Below, in pieces: positions 45,190-56,817 of a stretch of DNA of 64,000 bases. The notes beneath the pieces are model-generated. The model saw nothing but the letters and a program-made list of their open reading frames with translations. It searched no databases and had not been told where the DNA came from. The stretch lies in contig NC_045138.2 of NCBI RefSeq assembly GCF_008831285.2, forward strand, positions 40,043,115 to 40,107,114, in the 5' to 3' direction. How positions within the stretch are numbered: position 1 is the stretch's first letter; every line of letters starts with the position of its first letter. The position numbers were made by a program, and so were the translations under genes. This DNA comes from Nymphaea colorata (taxonomy: Eukaryota; Streptophyta; Magnoliopsida; Nymphaeales; Nymphaeaceae).

Positions 45190-46997
45190 CCTCGCTTCTT
45201 TTCTTTTTCTTTTTTTTGTTTTTTTTTTCTTTTTCTCAACAAGTATGTCGATACAGACGGCAAATCCTGGTGGGGAATTCGGAATGTGGGTATATGTGAT
45301 GATGAGCTGGGGGCAACAGTTTGTTGTACCTAAATAAAATTCAGTAAAGGATTTTTCTTCTTTTGATCTCTTACAGATTCTTCTCTCCTTCTTGATTCCA
45401 CCTGAGATTCCATGAATGAAAATTGAGCTCCGTGTAAACGGAATAATCAGGAAATTTGCGTAAGAATGCGATTGTGATGTTCGCTTTTATGTAATGGGCT
45501 AATGGCTTCCCAGTCCTCCCAACGCCGGCAACTGGACCAACACCGGAAATTCATGGTCAAGAATCAAACAGGTCTACTGATACTTTATCTGTAAGATGTT
45601 GTAGGTTCCAACTGCGATTCAACTATAACCAATCTCCCTCATCTTTCGTTTGATTCCTGGAATTAAAACCCGACGTTTCGCAAGCATCCGGAAGGCGTCT
45701 TGATCAATATCTCATGGAATCACGGTGACCCAAGTAGCTAAGCTCGACTTTGCTACCACTGGAGTATGATCGATGCCAACAAAAGGTGATTTATGTTGTG
45801 CTTAAGGATTCTGTCCTTGGAATTCTTCTGCTACTTGTTCTTCCAAACATCTACGATCACGAAATCTCCCACGGAAAGCGCGCCAGCTTGCATGAAGATG
45901 GTGGATCGTGGTGTTTGCTTGCGTAAGCATCCTTCTGGGAATCCTTTCTGGGAAAATTTTTCCTTGGCGCCCAAGCATTGTGAAGCTTTTCATTTCCCGC
46001 GCTTATTTGATCATAGAATTTGGGCATGTTCCCGCAGAAACAGCGGCCAGCCTCCTCTGTCTCGTTATTTTATTTGCAAATATAGATCAATTTTAAAAGC
46101 TATATATCGAAAGGATTGATGTATTAGGAGAGGCTGTAGCTGTCAGGTTTAGATTCCCATGCACCTCGCGTTTGTTTCATGGTGAGAGAGGATGGGAAAA
46201 TCTAGAAAGTAAATTTTTTATGAAAGCGCGGTCATTCAAAATGGGGAATGTTTGGATATATTCTGATCTGAGACACTTGAATTCGATAGAGAGATTTTCA
46301 TATATACCTGTTTGCAATTAAAAAATCTGATATTTGCATTTGTTTTGAATATTTCATTTCCAATCCGCGTCGGAACTAAATTAAGCAACATCTCAATCGC
46401 TCGAATCTGATCCGTTTTCGGCAATTTTGACATCAAACGAGATATATGAAGTTCTCTAGAATTTGTAAATTTCTTGCAGACGTTTGCATTTAATTATCCT
46501 ATTGCTCACTCGGTTAATTTTGACTGACATTTGGTTTTTCTTAATACAAGCCTCAATTTAGCCAAGAATTGCAGAGAAAGCATATTGTAGATCATGCAAT
46601 AAAAATTTATACTTTTCAAATTGTATGTTTTAGTCAAAAAGATTGTTTTTTTTAACTTTATAAAAGCATTACACATTTTATTTATTTATTAATATTTTAA
46701 TTGCATTAGCTTCAGAAAAGATTTCTTATAAAAACAAAAAAAATACCCCTCCAAAGAAACGGTAGAATAAGGGTTTCTGTATTATCCATCTAACATGGAA
46801 AACGGCATCGTTTTTAACCTGGTTGGCGCATTAATGGGAACGTCTGCAAGTTTTTTGAGATTATTCAAAAAATGTGGTCCTTCGGTAGAAATTTTCATAA
46901 AATTAGCGACTGAGCGAAGGCTACAAGGTGTACTTTTAGGACAGCGACGCCATTTTATTAAATGACTGGCACTAAACGGACTTTCCGCTTTCTTGAA
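45190..46997. other. 3' UTR of the KEN/D-box gene and intergenic region
   Basis: Immediately after the stop there is a T-rich 3' UTR-like stretch (45190-45360, with AATAAA at about 45334). I see no further gene. The minus-strand frame at 46236-46436 lies in a copy of the dispersed 'ccgattcgagcgattgag' type repeat and is not supported as a gene. Confidence 0.55.
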
Positions 46998-47020
46998 TTT
47001 CCCGCCTTCCCGCGCGCGGG
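46998..47020 (+). promoter_or_regulatory. Canonical E2F site and 12-bp GC palindrome
   Basis: TTTCCCGC at 46998-47005 is a perfect E2F consensus (TTTSSCGC). Four nucleotides later comes the perfect palindrome CCCGCGCGCGGG (47009-47020), which contains overlapping E2F-like cores on both strands. They lie about 1.1 kb before the start codon of the next gene. A spliced 5' UTR would put them next to its transcription start. I infer they drive that gene in S phase. Confidence 0.5.
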
Positions 47021-47093
47021 CAACTACAAATACCTTCAAATGGGGACGACGTTCCTCGCCAGTTAGTAAGTACGAGAGAAGTCGATCTATCTA

Positions 47094-47420
47094 GACGGAG
47101 ACTCCATATGTCCAGAGAAACAGAGGTCGATTGCTCTTCAGACGTAAGAAATTCAACGAATGGAATTTCCAATTGTTTTTCATCAGGAATCTATCTTGAA
47201 CGATAATTGAATTTGATTCTTTATATAAAGATTTTGATTATTGAAATCAAGTGCATCTGAGAAGTGACTGCTCTCCAGATGCAAGAATTGGATGCTTCCA
47301 GACGGAGACGCAATATCTCCAGAGGAAGACAAGCGATTATTCTTCAGATATAAGAATGCAATGGTTCTTGATCTGATCTGACAAGAGTCTCGGTTTTTCT
47401 TGAAAACCATCTTGAACGAT
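47094..47420. repeat. Diverged tandem duplication, period about 207 bp
   Basis: GACGGAGACTCCATATGTCC from 47094 and GACGGAGACGCAATATCTCC from 47301 begin two related segments. Both continue with 'cagag', 'cttcaga', 'taagaa' and end near 'atcttgaacgat'. Identity is clearly below that of the recent duplications in this window. The pair lies in the probable 5' leader or first intron of the At4g18490-like gene. Confidence 0.6.
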
Positions 47421-48156
47421 GGAAACTTGAACACGAAGCTTTCTTTTCTTTCTGGCCTTAAACTTTTGCCGAGATTATGGTATTATAGTTTGCACGTGGA
47501 AGAAACCAAGAAATGAACAATCTCGTCTATTTTCCTTGATCTGCGACATTATGCTGTTAACCACGACTGCTCAAGGAGTTGGCCCAATAATTTGCAAAAC
47601 GTCTGCTGATTTTATGTGTTGTGGAGATGCTCCGATGCCTGAAGCCATTCGTAACCATTTTGTTCACCCAAAGGAAAATGATGTGATCGGAGGGAAAAGG
47701 GTGTAATGGTAAAGTATGGCTGCAATAGCCAATAGATATGGACTTCTAACAGAAACTTCCAATGCTGAACTTTCAGACACTTCAACTGAACATAACGTGA
47801 TAATGAATTTCTTTCTGTCTGTAACATTCTTCTGTAAGTGAGATATTACCCGAGGGCGTGCTTGGTTCTAACAGTTCTAATGCTTTTTCGAGTTGTCTTT
47901 ACTCGCCTTGGAATGAATACACAGGTACTAGCAAAAATCGGCATCTAAACTTTAAATTCTATTACGTTTCATGCGTCAGATAATTTTCTTAATGTACTCT
48001 TAAGTGGATTCTCCTGATGTATATGAAGACTGACTATTATTTATTCTGGTATTTCATCTTTTCCAACCTTGATCTTTTTTTTCCTGGAATCTAGAAGTCG
48101 CTTCAGAGATCATAGCGCATTAGGGCTCCTGGAGATCTTTCATATCAGACCAACAG

Positions 48157-51100
48157 ATGGCAGATGGTCCAGTTTCTGATGCGGTTAATAAAAATAAACT
48201 GTTTGGTATGGGATTTTCTGCTTCTTGTAACCTTGTTTACTTTGCTATTTTGTCAGCAGCAAAAATGAATTAGCAGTAAGGATCTGCGCATGTCCTGTCT
48301 GTGGTGGAAGAAACCTAAGTTTTTTCCTGGTCCTTATAGAGTAGATTCTCTGATATCTGGAAAATAGTTTTATATGTCTTGTATTTTTGCAGTTTCTTGG
48401 TATGACAGCTTTTACATCTGGACATAAGCTTGTTTTTTGTTGAGCAGATGAAATAGAAAATAACTTTCTCACCTCTTGGAAACCGGGCAACATTAAGGAA
48501 GATGTGCTGGATTTTTCCAACGAGCTGGTTCCCAAATGCAGGAAAGACACATTTAACTTGGAGAAATTGTGAGTGCCATGATCTTAAATTCACGGGATGG
48601 TAACATCTTTTGCCTGCATATAGTTGCTTTATCCTGCAAATAAGCAATAAAGAGTCGTTACTTCCTCAAGAAACAATCTGCACATCCTTCCTTTTTACCT
48701 ATCCTATATGGTTTTCTGCTTTAGTTATTTTTTTGCGCTTCTTGGTCTCTTTTTTTCCTGAGTTTATATTTTTCAGTTTTTTTTATTCATAAAAAATATA
48801 CGAACCTGCTGTTTATTATCTATGAGCATCTTCCCATTTCTAGCATATCTTCCATCATATGCTTGTTGCTAAGATGTCGAACTAGAACATTCAATTCAGG
48901 GATATGGACTTTTCATTCGATGGAGGTTTCCAGAAGTTCTCTTCCTTCAAGGTTGACATGTCTGACCTGGACTTCTCAAGCCCTTCCAGAAAGGGACAAA
49001 AGACCAAGGAAAGCAAAGCCAAGCAATCTGAGCCAGAAAAGGTGGAACAAGCCAGTGAAAGCTTCACATTCAACTTTGATTTCAACGAGTAAGAGCTCTA
49101 CGATTGCACGTATCATGAAACGCACATGTAAACACACACGACAGTTGAACTCCAGAATGGAACATTTTGTCCCTCATACAAAGCCATGGTTATTTCAGCA
49201 AGTGCTTTTGTTTTTAATAGGTTTAACCAGCTTTCCATTTTAGTTGTTTAAGTGAACTACTATTTTCCTAGCAGGTTGGATGGGTTTGACTTATCTTCAA
49301 GTTTGTCAGAGAAGAATGGTGATTCTGGTAAACATTCACTTGACACAAGTTCTGACTCTTCCGTAAAGCATGACCAATCTGTTCGTAGTAAGTTGCCCAA
49401 CAGTGTTGTCCTCACCCCAGAAAATAATGAAAACGATGATCATCGCAATTTATGCAACAAACCAATGGACAAAAGGACAGTACCATCAGGAATTATTGTG
49501 GAAGTTGACAAGGGTTCTTCTTCATACGAAAAGAGTCCTAAAAGTCCTGATGCTATTGGAGATATTTCTCTGAAAACAGAAGCAGATGTGCTAGCCAGCA
49601 GGGAAGGGCCAGAAAAGACTGGAAAGTTAGAGGAAGAGTTGGGGAGTAAATGCTCCAAAGAGATGAAGTCCCCACAGTCCATCAAGGATTCATCACATGG
49701 AAGTGTTTGTGGAAATGATTCAATTCATCAGACTCTTCAATTTTCAGATATTGGCGGCGACCATGGTCCAAGCAGCGGCAAAGAGTGCTCTGCAATAAAA
49801 GGTTCTAGTTGCCTCCCCTCTATGCAAGAGAGCATGAAGAGCTTTCCTTCACACCTAAGGAGTGTAGGAAGATCTGAAAAGTTTGAAACTGTGAAGGAAC
49901 TGTTTGTAGGAAAATGCTCCATGGAACTTGAAAGTCCACAGACTCTGTTAAATTCGTCACCTAAAGGTATTCATCAAAATGACAGAGTCCATGATACTGG
50001 TCCACTAGATTATGTCATCAATGCTAGGCCTGCTGGAGAGATCAATGGTAAACAAGACCCACTGATGAAAAAATCTGCTGGTTCAGTTTTGAAGACTTCT
50101 ACTTCTTCATTGCTAGAGAGTTTGAAGCATTTTCCTTCAAAAGGTGCCACTGAAGCTAAGAGCATTAAAAGATTTTTGGACATACCAGTTGTTGATGTCC
50201 AAGGGCCTAAAGCAGTGGGACAAAGTAAAACTGAAGTTGAAAAGTCGGTTGCACCTGACAGGCAGAAGATACAAGCAAATGGTGAACCTTTTAGTATCAC
50301 TGAACTGTAAGTTATTTATGGCCTTGATGTTAATCACAATCGGAGTTGATTCTGTTAGATTAGTTTTCTTATATGAAAGAAAGGCTTTTTCGTAAAATAA
50401 TTAATGAGACAAAGGTGATGGAATGCACTACAGAGATTAGAGGGTGTTCAAGCTGACACTGGCAGGTGTAGAAAAGCTGAATCAAGCTTAAGCTTAAGCA
50501 TGATAGTTCATGCACAACTGAATACTGAACATCCCTGGCCTGAGAGTGGCTTGACCAAGGTCGCGAAGAGCTCAAATGTAGCAGGATGTTTGTTATGGAC
50601 TTTGCTTGTTTGTTTCTTTGTTTCCATGACATGAAAAAGAAGAACTCATTCTCCTCACTGAAATCAAGGGAGAAACACCTCATTAAATGCCGTGGAAAGT
50701 CTCAATTATTAACAAGTATAGTTATTGGCAAGTCTCAAAGAGGCTGTTTGAACTTGGAACATTTGACAAATGAGCTTGAGCTATCTGTTCAAGCTTGACT
50801 TTTGTATGCGCTGCACAAATTCCTACAAAGCTTATGCATGTTGAGTCTGAGGAGATTGCACTTTGGCCTCTAAAAAGTTCCAGTGCCGCATGACTGTTGG
50901 ATAGTGCAGTCACATGTTGATATAACGGCCTTGAGATATTGCTGATGGTAGCTGATCTCAACGTTAGACAGAACAAAAGTAATACACACACACACACACA
51001 CACACACATACACACACACACACACATATATATATTGTGTATGTACGTATGCTTTAGTTTCCAGTTCAGAAACTGAAGTTTCTTGAGCACAATCAGTTTT

Positions 51101-54100
51101 ATTTTCAAACTTTCTACTGCTGGTCAATTATTGGTTTAGTATCTTGGATTCTGCCTGTATATATTTCTTACAGGAACTCAGTAAGGGCAAAATTTAATAA
51201 GCAAAAAGAGGCATCCGGTAAAAGTTCTCCTTATTTCCTCCAGAAAACAGCTCCAAAGCAGATATGCAGTAGCAATGAGAAAAGTGGGATCATACAGTTA
51301 TGTCGGCTACTGGCCCCTCCATGTATAGCATCTTTTAAGTTTTAACATTTTTGGAGAAGCGTGTATGTTTTACTTGGTGTCATTTTGGTAAAATTTCTGC
51401 AGGGGGTTGCAAAACATTGATGAAAATTCAGAGAATACATTACAGAGCTCTCCTAGAGCTGAGAAAAGCATGTCATCCTTGCCAGAACATGATAAATATG
51501 AGAAAAACTGCCACACGGTTGGGTAAAACAATTATCTTATCACTGACTTGCTGTTTGTTTTTATGATTATTCTGCTGTCGATGTAAAAATGCAAAAGAAT
51601 GCATGACACACCAACAAATCGGGCCGGTTCATTCTTAAGTTTCCATAAGATCTCTTTTCTGCTTACCTTCTTGGCTCATTGGTTGATAAAGAAGCAAAGT
51701 TCATGATTTGTGCTTGGTTTGAATTACGTGGCAGATCTCTATCCATTGGGAAGGTCAAAACTCAAAACTGTAGGAATTAACCCAGTGACTTAGGCTGTTA
51801 TCTGCTTGTTGCTTCATAGACATAGAGGCATGTATTTACACATCATGAAAGTCTCATAATGTGCTAAGCTTGTTCAGAAGGAAATATAGCAATATTAGCC
51901 AATGGTAGCTCTATGCACTAGGCTCCAGGTTGGACTTAAGACCTTCAAGTTCAAAGAGGTCATATGGTTGATAGTTGGGCTACATCACTTAGCATAATCT
52001 GGTGGATATCCTGCTGACCACAGATTTTCTTGCAATAAAGAAAAACGAAGAAAATTGAATGTTGCAAGAAGTAGAAATCAATGTTATGACTAGATTGAGT
52101 GTTTGCTCAAAATGAGAAAAGTTTCAGTTTTGGCAAGAGCAATCTAATTTTACACTTATTCCAAAAAACTTGAGAAATTCCTTTGCTATATAAATTAGAA
52201 ACTTTGCCTGTTACATTTAAGTGTTTGATGAAGCATATCATAGAAAAAATTTGGAATATTGATATTTTAACTTTAAGAGTTTAATTTTGATTCTTAGTTT
52301 TCACGATTGGAGAAGAAACTTTCGTGATGATTAATAATTAGGATACTATATTGAGGTCTGTTTTTTTCTCTTTGTAGCAAAAGTTCTTCGTTTCTTTCCC
52401 CAAATTCTAATTGCATATTTTGCTCTTTACTGCTTGTTTGAGCAATTTTTACAAGCTTAGTAACTTTATCTGACTTCAAAGGCATTAATACTTGTGTTGG
52501 GTTATGCCCTTTTTTTGGTTAATCCAGCATATTTCTGATAGAAGAAAAATAGTGTAGCATTAAGATGGAATTGAGTTTGAAGTCTTAACTTCCTTGCAAG
52601 GGAAAACAGTTGATACACAAAGGGATGGGGGATCTATCAATGAACACATTGAACAGGAAGTTATCAATGGACAACACCTTTAATATCAACAACTAGGTTT
52701 TATAGATGAATTTTAAATTTTCAATTTTGAAAGTAAAACATTTTTTACATGTTCAAATGCCTTAGTTGTAACTTTTGTCAGTGTAATGCATACATTAACA
52801 GCTGCTACCCAAGAAAATTTTCAACTGCAATGCTGAGATCTGTTCTTATACTTCTTTTGCTTTCATTTCTCAAAATCCCATATGCTTTTGCTTTGCAACT
52901 CTGTCTTTAGATATCAAAGTAGTAAAGTTTGTATTTGTATTTCATGATAGTGTTTATTTACTACAGAAAAGCAGTATAGGTTGCTTTCTCTATGTCAAGG
53001 TACCATAGCATTTACTTTAACATGGGAATGGCAATTGTCACAGGCGGGCATTCTCTTTATTCTCCAGGGTGAAGCTCAATAAAGAGTTAATGACTGATCC
53101 TAGGGCTGATACTGGGGGAACTCCTGACCTTAAAGCAGCTCTTGTTCACACCCCAAAGCAAAAAGAATCATCTTCTATGCTTACAAATTATTATCAATGT
53201 GCATCACGACATGTAGAACTTGCAACAAATTACAAGACTATTGGTATAAAAGAAGCCAAGGTCTCTGTGTCAGAAAATGAAAAAAGGCCAAGATCTCTTT
53301 CTACTTTAAAACTTTCAAGGTGTGGCATTTCTAACAGATACTCTATTTCATTACATTAAGAATCTTTTGACTTCCATGAACCAATTTTTAGGACCCTTAC
53401 AACAAATGGAGGTGAGCATGTTTCCAAAGTACAGAAGGAGCCCAAGGTAGACCTGAAGGCACCTCTAAAGAAAGCAAAAACTAGCATCCCAGAGATGGCT
53501 ATGTCCTCTAGTCTATATCTGAAGCGGAAATCACTTCAGGTTCTTATTCTTTATCTGCTTTTTAAAACTGATTGTACCGTCAAACGTGGACAGACCTCTA
53601 TTCTAGAATAATGAGGTACAGAAGGCTATTCAGAACAACTTTTGGTTTATTTGATGATTTTTTTTTATATCTTGTATTTCTGAATTTTTACCAAGAAAAA
53701 TTAGGTCTACATGCACTAAATTTTCTTTTCAGTTATTGGAAAGCTTCACATTTGCTCTTCCTGAGTGGGCCATAGGATGAACTATAAGCCAGGAGGTTCT
53801 CGTTAGTGTTGGAGTGTGGAGTCTGACCCCTTTCTTGCTCGCAATTTATGCTGTGGTGGTTTGACTTAGACTTCTGTACCTATAGAAGTAGAGCTTCTCT
53901 TGTAAATTGTAATGACTTCTAATATATGTGACCATGGTGTAGGAAGACACTTATCTCTCTCAACCACTTAAACCCCTGCGTTTTTGTGCCTTTGTCTCTT
54001 TCTTTTCCTATTTTGCTATCAATCTTGAAGGTCGTGAATGGGCCTCATTCCCCAACAGTTACCTGCCATATTCCATTACTGTTGGAAGTTTTCCAATTCA

Positions 54101-56817
54101 AGCCTATACTTGATTGTGATTAGTATTTTCAATTTTGTCTACCATGTAATTTTCAGGGACCTAGTATGAGAGAGCTAACCAAAAGTCCTCTGAAGCATGT
54201 GATAGAATCTCCACAGATTGAAAGCAGGTTCCTTTTTACATTCTGGTCTTTTAACTAAAGAGGCATGAACATGTCCAAATGTTTTAAATGGATCCAGATT
54301 TGACATTGGCAGGAAACGTCAGAGGGATTCCCAGATAATTGAACAAAAACAGGTTCTTATGCTGTTGTAAAACTGTGGATGCTAGCTATAACAAAAAAAA
54401 TGCTGGTTTCTTTGGAAATGTTTTGTGTAGATTCTGTACTATAAATTTTTGCTTTACAACTTCTTATGGTTGGAAAGTGTCAATGTTTTGGTTGCTATAG
54501 GTACTAGATACGGTTAATGTGCAGCCATTTTCCAAGGATGCTAGGCATGATCTACTGTCAACACCATCTATTTCTACTGAAACAAGCACACCCGACATGG
54601 AAATTTCAACACCAATGGAGGATGGTAGCACCATTCAGAAAGCAGAAGCTTATGCTAAAGAGATTGAAGATGTAAGTGCTTAAGATATCTCGTGGATCCT
54701 GCCATTCTCATGTATTCTGCTAACAAATCATTCGTTAACCAAGTTATTGCTACTAATATAAAATTCAATTTGTTGTTCCTATATCCATTGCATTATATAT
54801 GATATTGTAGCATACTTTCTCGTACTTTTAGCTACTGTGCTCATGCTGGGTAGCCTACTGTGCCTGAAAGGAGGACCATGTGATCAAAGGCAGGAGTAAA
54901 AGAAAGTCACTATGAAAAATAACTCCATGAGGACTGCATTTTTAGCCAAATTCTCTTTCTTTCATGTTACTTATCTTGTCTGTCCAGATGAAAAATATCC
55001 GTATAAATTTCAAATTGTCTGAGATAAGCCTATGATGCAAGTCCTGGTCCAAAACTTAACAGAGTGCCTGCTTCAGCTGATTCAAACTCTGCCCATATCT
55101 GGGCTTCAGTTGCACTTTGCACTTTAAAAGTCCATGAACTAGACTGCTACTAGGGTGAATAAACAGTTATCTACGCACCCAAAATTTTCAAAATGTCTTC
55201 ATTGTAGGAATAATGACAAGTCCTGTCACACATATGAGGTGATAAAATCTACCTCCTTAAAGCACGTAAGTTCATGCAGATGGGACCCCAAGTATGAGTG
55301 TTGAACTTAGATTGTAATAACCTAGCCCAGAACTGACGCAAGCATCTTTGTCATCCCTGGCTTGGAGTAAAAAAATTATGGACCTGGGATAAATAAACTA
55401 GGTGGTCATATCCATTTTGAACTAGGTGGTTACAATTGCTATCAGAGGTAAGTTCAACACTCATACTTGGGGTCCCATTGATAGCAATTGCAACAACCTA
55501 GCTCAAAACAGATATGACCACCTAGTTTATTCCTGGTTCATTATTTTTTTACTCCAAACTAGGGATGAAATAGGTGCTTAAATCAGTTTTGGGCTAGGTC
55601 ATTTAGACTTAGTAATTTTTTTTTTCATTTTTGTTCTTATTTTGCTATTTATTTGCATATTTTGGATCATTTTGGGAAAATTACTGATTGTTGAATAACG
55701 CTTCCAGTTTCCATTTTTGAAAATGATATGTGTGTCTGCATCTGAGTTAGATATTCTTCCTTGTCAGTCCTTTTCTCGCATCTTAGTACCAAAGGTCATA
55801 TGCTTTCGCTGTGAATAGTTGTGCTTTGGCGGCAGATGTGAATCATAATACCTAGGTTTGATGTTCAGCATGCAAATTTTCCTGCATTAGTTAATAAAGG
55901 CCTTCATTGAAAACTCGTTAAACAAATAATATAGAGGCAAATGAAAAAGCTGCGTACGATGCAAAATCTTAAGATTCTGCATATTGTGAATGAAATATTG
56001 ATAGATATGGAAGCTTTGAACAGTGAAACCACACAGAAACCATATGCTTAAGTAAAATGCCAAACTTCTGTTAACTTGATAAACAAGTATCTGCAGCTAA
56101 AGCTGTTTGCGATCAAGTTGCTAAATTCTCATGTCCTCATATAAAAGCAAAAGAGAGGATAGACTTTGTTCTTGGTTCACTTCAAAAAATGTTTGTATTT
56201 TTCCACTTTCCATATTCAATTTTTTAGAAATCACTTTAAAATGTTGGTGCTGAACCATGGGCAATGTATAGGTAGTACCTCATATGAATTTAGACATAGT
56301 TTTTATATTACAAAGAAGTTAAAGGCATTTCAGGAAAGATTTTCCAGACATAATCGCCTCTTGTACCACTTCACAGATGTGCCATAAGCTCACAAAGATG
56401 AATGAGGATAGACTTTGTTCTTGGTTCACTTCAAAAAATGTTTGTATTTTTCCACTTTCCATATTCAATTTTTTGGAAATCACTTTACAATGTTGGTGCT
56501 GAACCATGGGCAATGTATAGGTAGTACCTCATATGGATTTAGACATAGTTTTTATATTACAAAGAAGTTAAAGGCATTTCAGGAAAGATTTTCCAGACAT
56601 AATCGCCTCTTGTACCACTTCACAGATGTGCCATAAGCTCACAAAGATGAATGAAGAAGCAAAAGAATTGCTTGTTCGTGCTGTAGTCAACAACAATTTT
56701 TTGCTGCTGCTAAACCATCCAAAGTTTGAGAAGAAGATATCCTTAAAGAATTCTATTTACAAATTTTGGATAGTCATCTACAAACATATTCTGGTCTCAC
56801 AGATTTTCAATACGTAA
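48157..56817 (+). CDS. At4g18490-like protein of unknown function
   Basis: A twelve-exon gene whose product resembles the plant family typified by Arabidopsis At4g18490; function unknown. Exons: 48157-48205, 48448-48568, 48900-49088, 49275-50306, 51174-51296, 51403-51522, 53068-53319, 53392-53539, 54157-54227, 54313-54352, 54501-54671 and 56626-56817, giving 835 aa. The N-terminus has [13 protein letters not shown] and repeated acidic Asp-Phe motifs ([36 protein letters not shown]). The long exon 4 is Ser/Lys-rich and probably disordered. Exons 7-11 are Lys/Pro/Ser-rich. The end is helical ([34 protein letters not shown]). The exon 5 donor (ACA|GTTATG) is weak, so that junction is less certain, as is the final 28 residues after NHPKFEKK. 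Its last acceptor lies in a 249-bp tandem duplication. E2F-type sites upstream suggest a cell-cycle role. Confidence 0.8.
50985..51034. repeat. (AC)n/(AT)n microsatellite in intron 4
   Basis: A run of about 20 AC units with one interruption, followed by a short AT tract, lies within intron 4 (50307-51173) of the At4g18490-like gene. Confidence 0.85.
51523..53067. other. Intron 6 of the At4g18490-like gene
   Basis: A 1.5 kb intron. No extra exon or clear repeat is seen. Confidence 0.6.
55281..55598. repeat. Fold-back (large inverted repeat) element in intron 11
   Basis: Two 120-bp arms, 55321-55444 and 55478-55598, are reverse complements at roughly 80-85% identity by eye; they start CCTAGCCCAGAACTG and end GTTTTGGGCTAGG. 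The 33-nt loop contains a 29-bp block (55449-55477). That block is the exact reverse complement of 55281-55309, just outside the left arm. If transcribed in the intron it would form a long hairpin. Family unknown; a MITE is likely. Confidence 0.85.
56155..56652 (+). repeat. 249-bp tandem duplication across the intron 11/exon 12 boundary
   Basis: Copy 1 is 56155-56403 and copy 2 is 56404-56652, abutting, with about three differences in 249 nt. Each contains the end of intron 11, the acceptor TTCACAG and the first nine codons of exon 12 (MCHKLTKMN). Only copy 2 continues into the true exon ([11 protein letters not shown]...). From the copy 1 acceptor (exon start 56377) the frame runs into duplicated intron and stops at 56500-56502. 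Confidence 0.95.

Noticed and set aside
46236-46436. 66-codon minus-strand frame starting MMSKLPKTDQIRAIEML
   Set aside because: It falls in a copy of a dispersed degenerate repeat also seen at several other places; no partner exons or domain.
56166-56636. Two near-identical 73-codon plus-strand frames
   Set aside because: They are the same out-of-exon frame repeated by the 249-bp tandem duplication and mostly intronic; not a duplicated gene.
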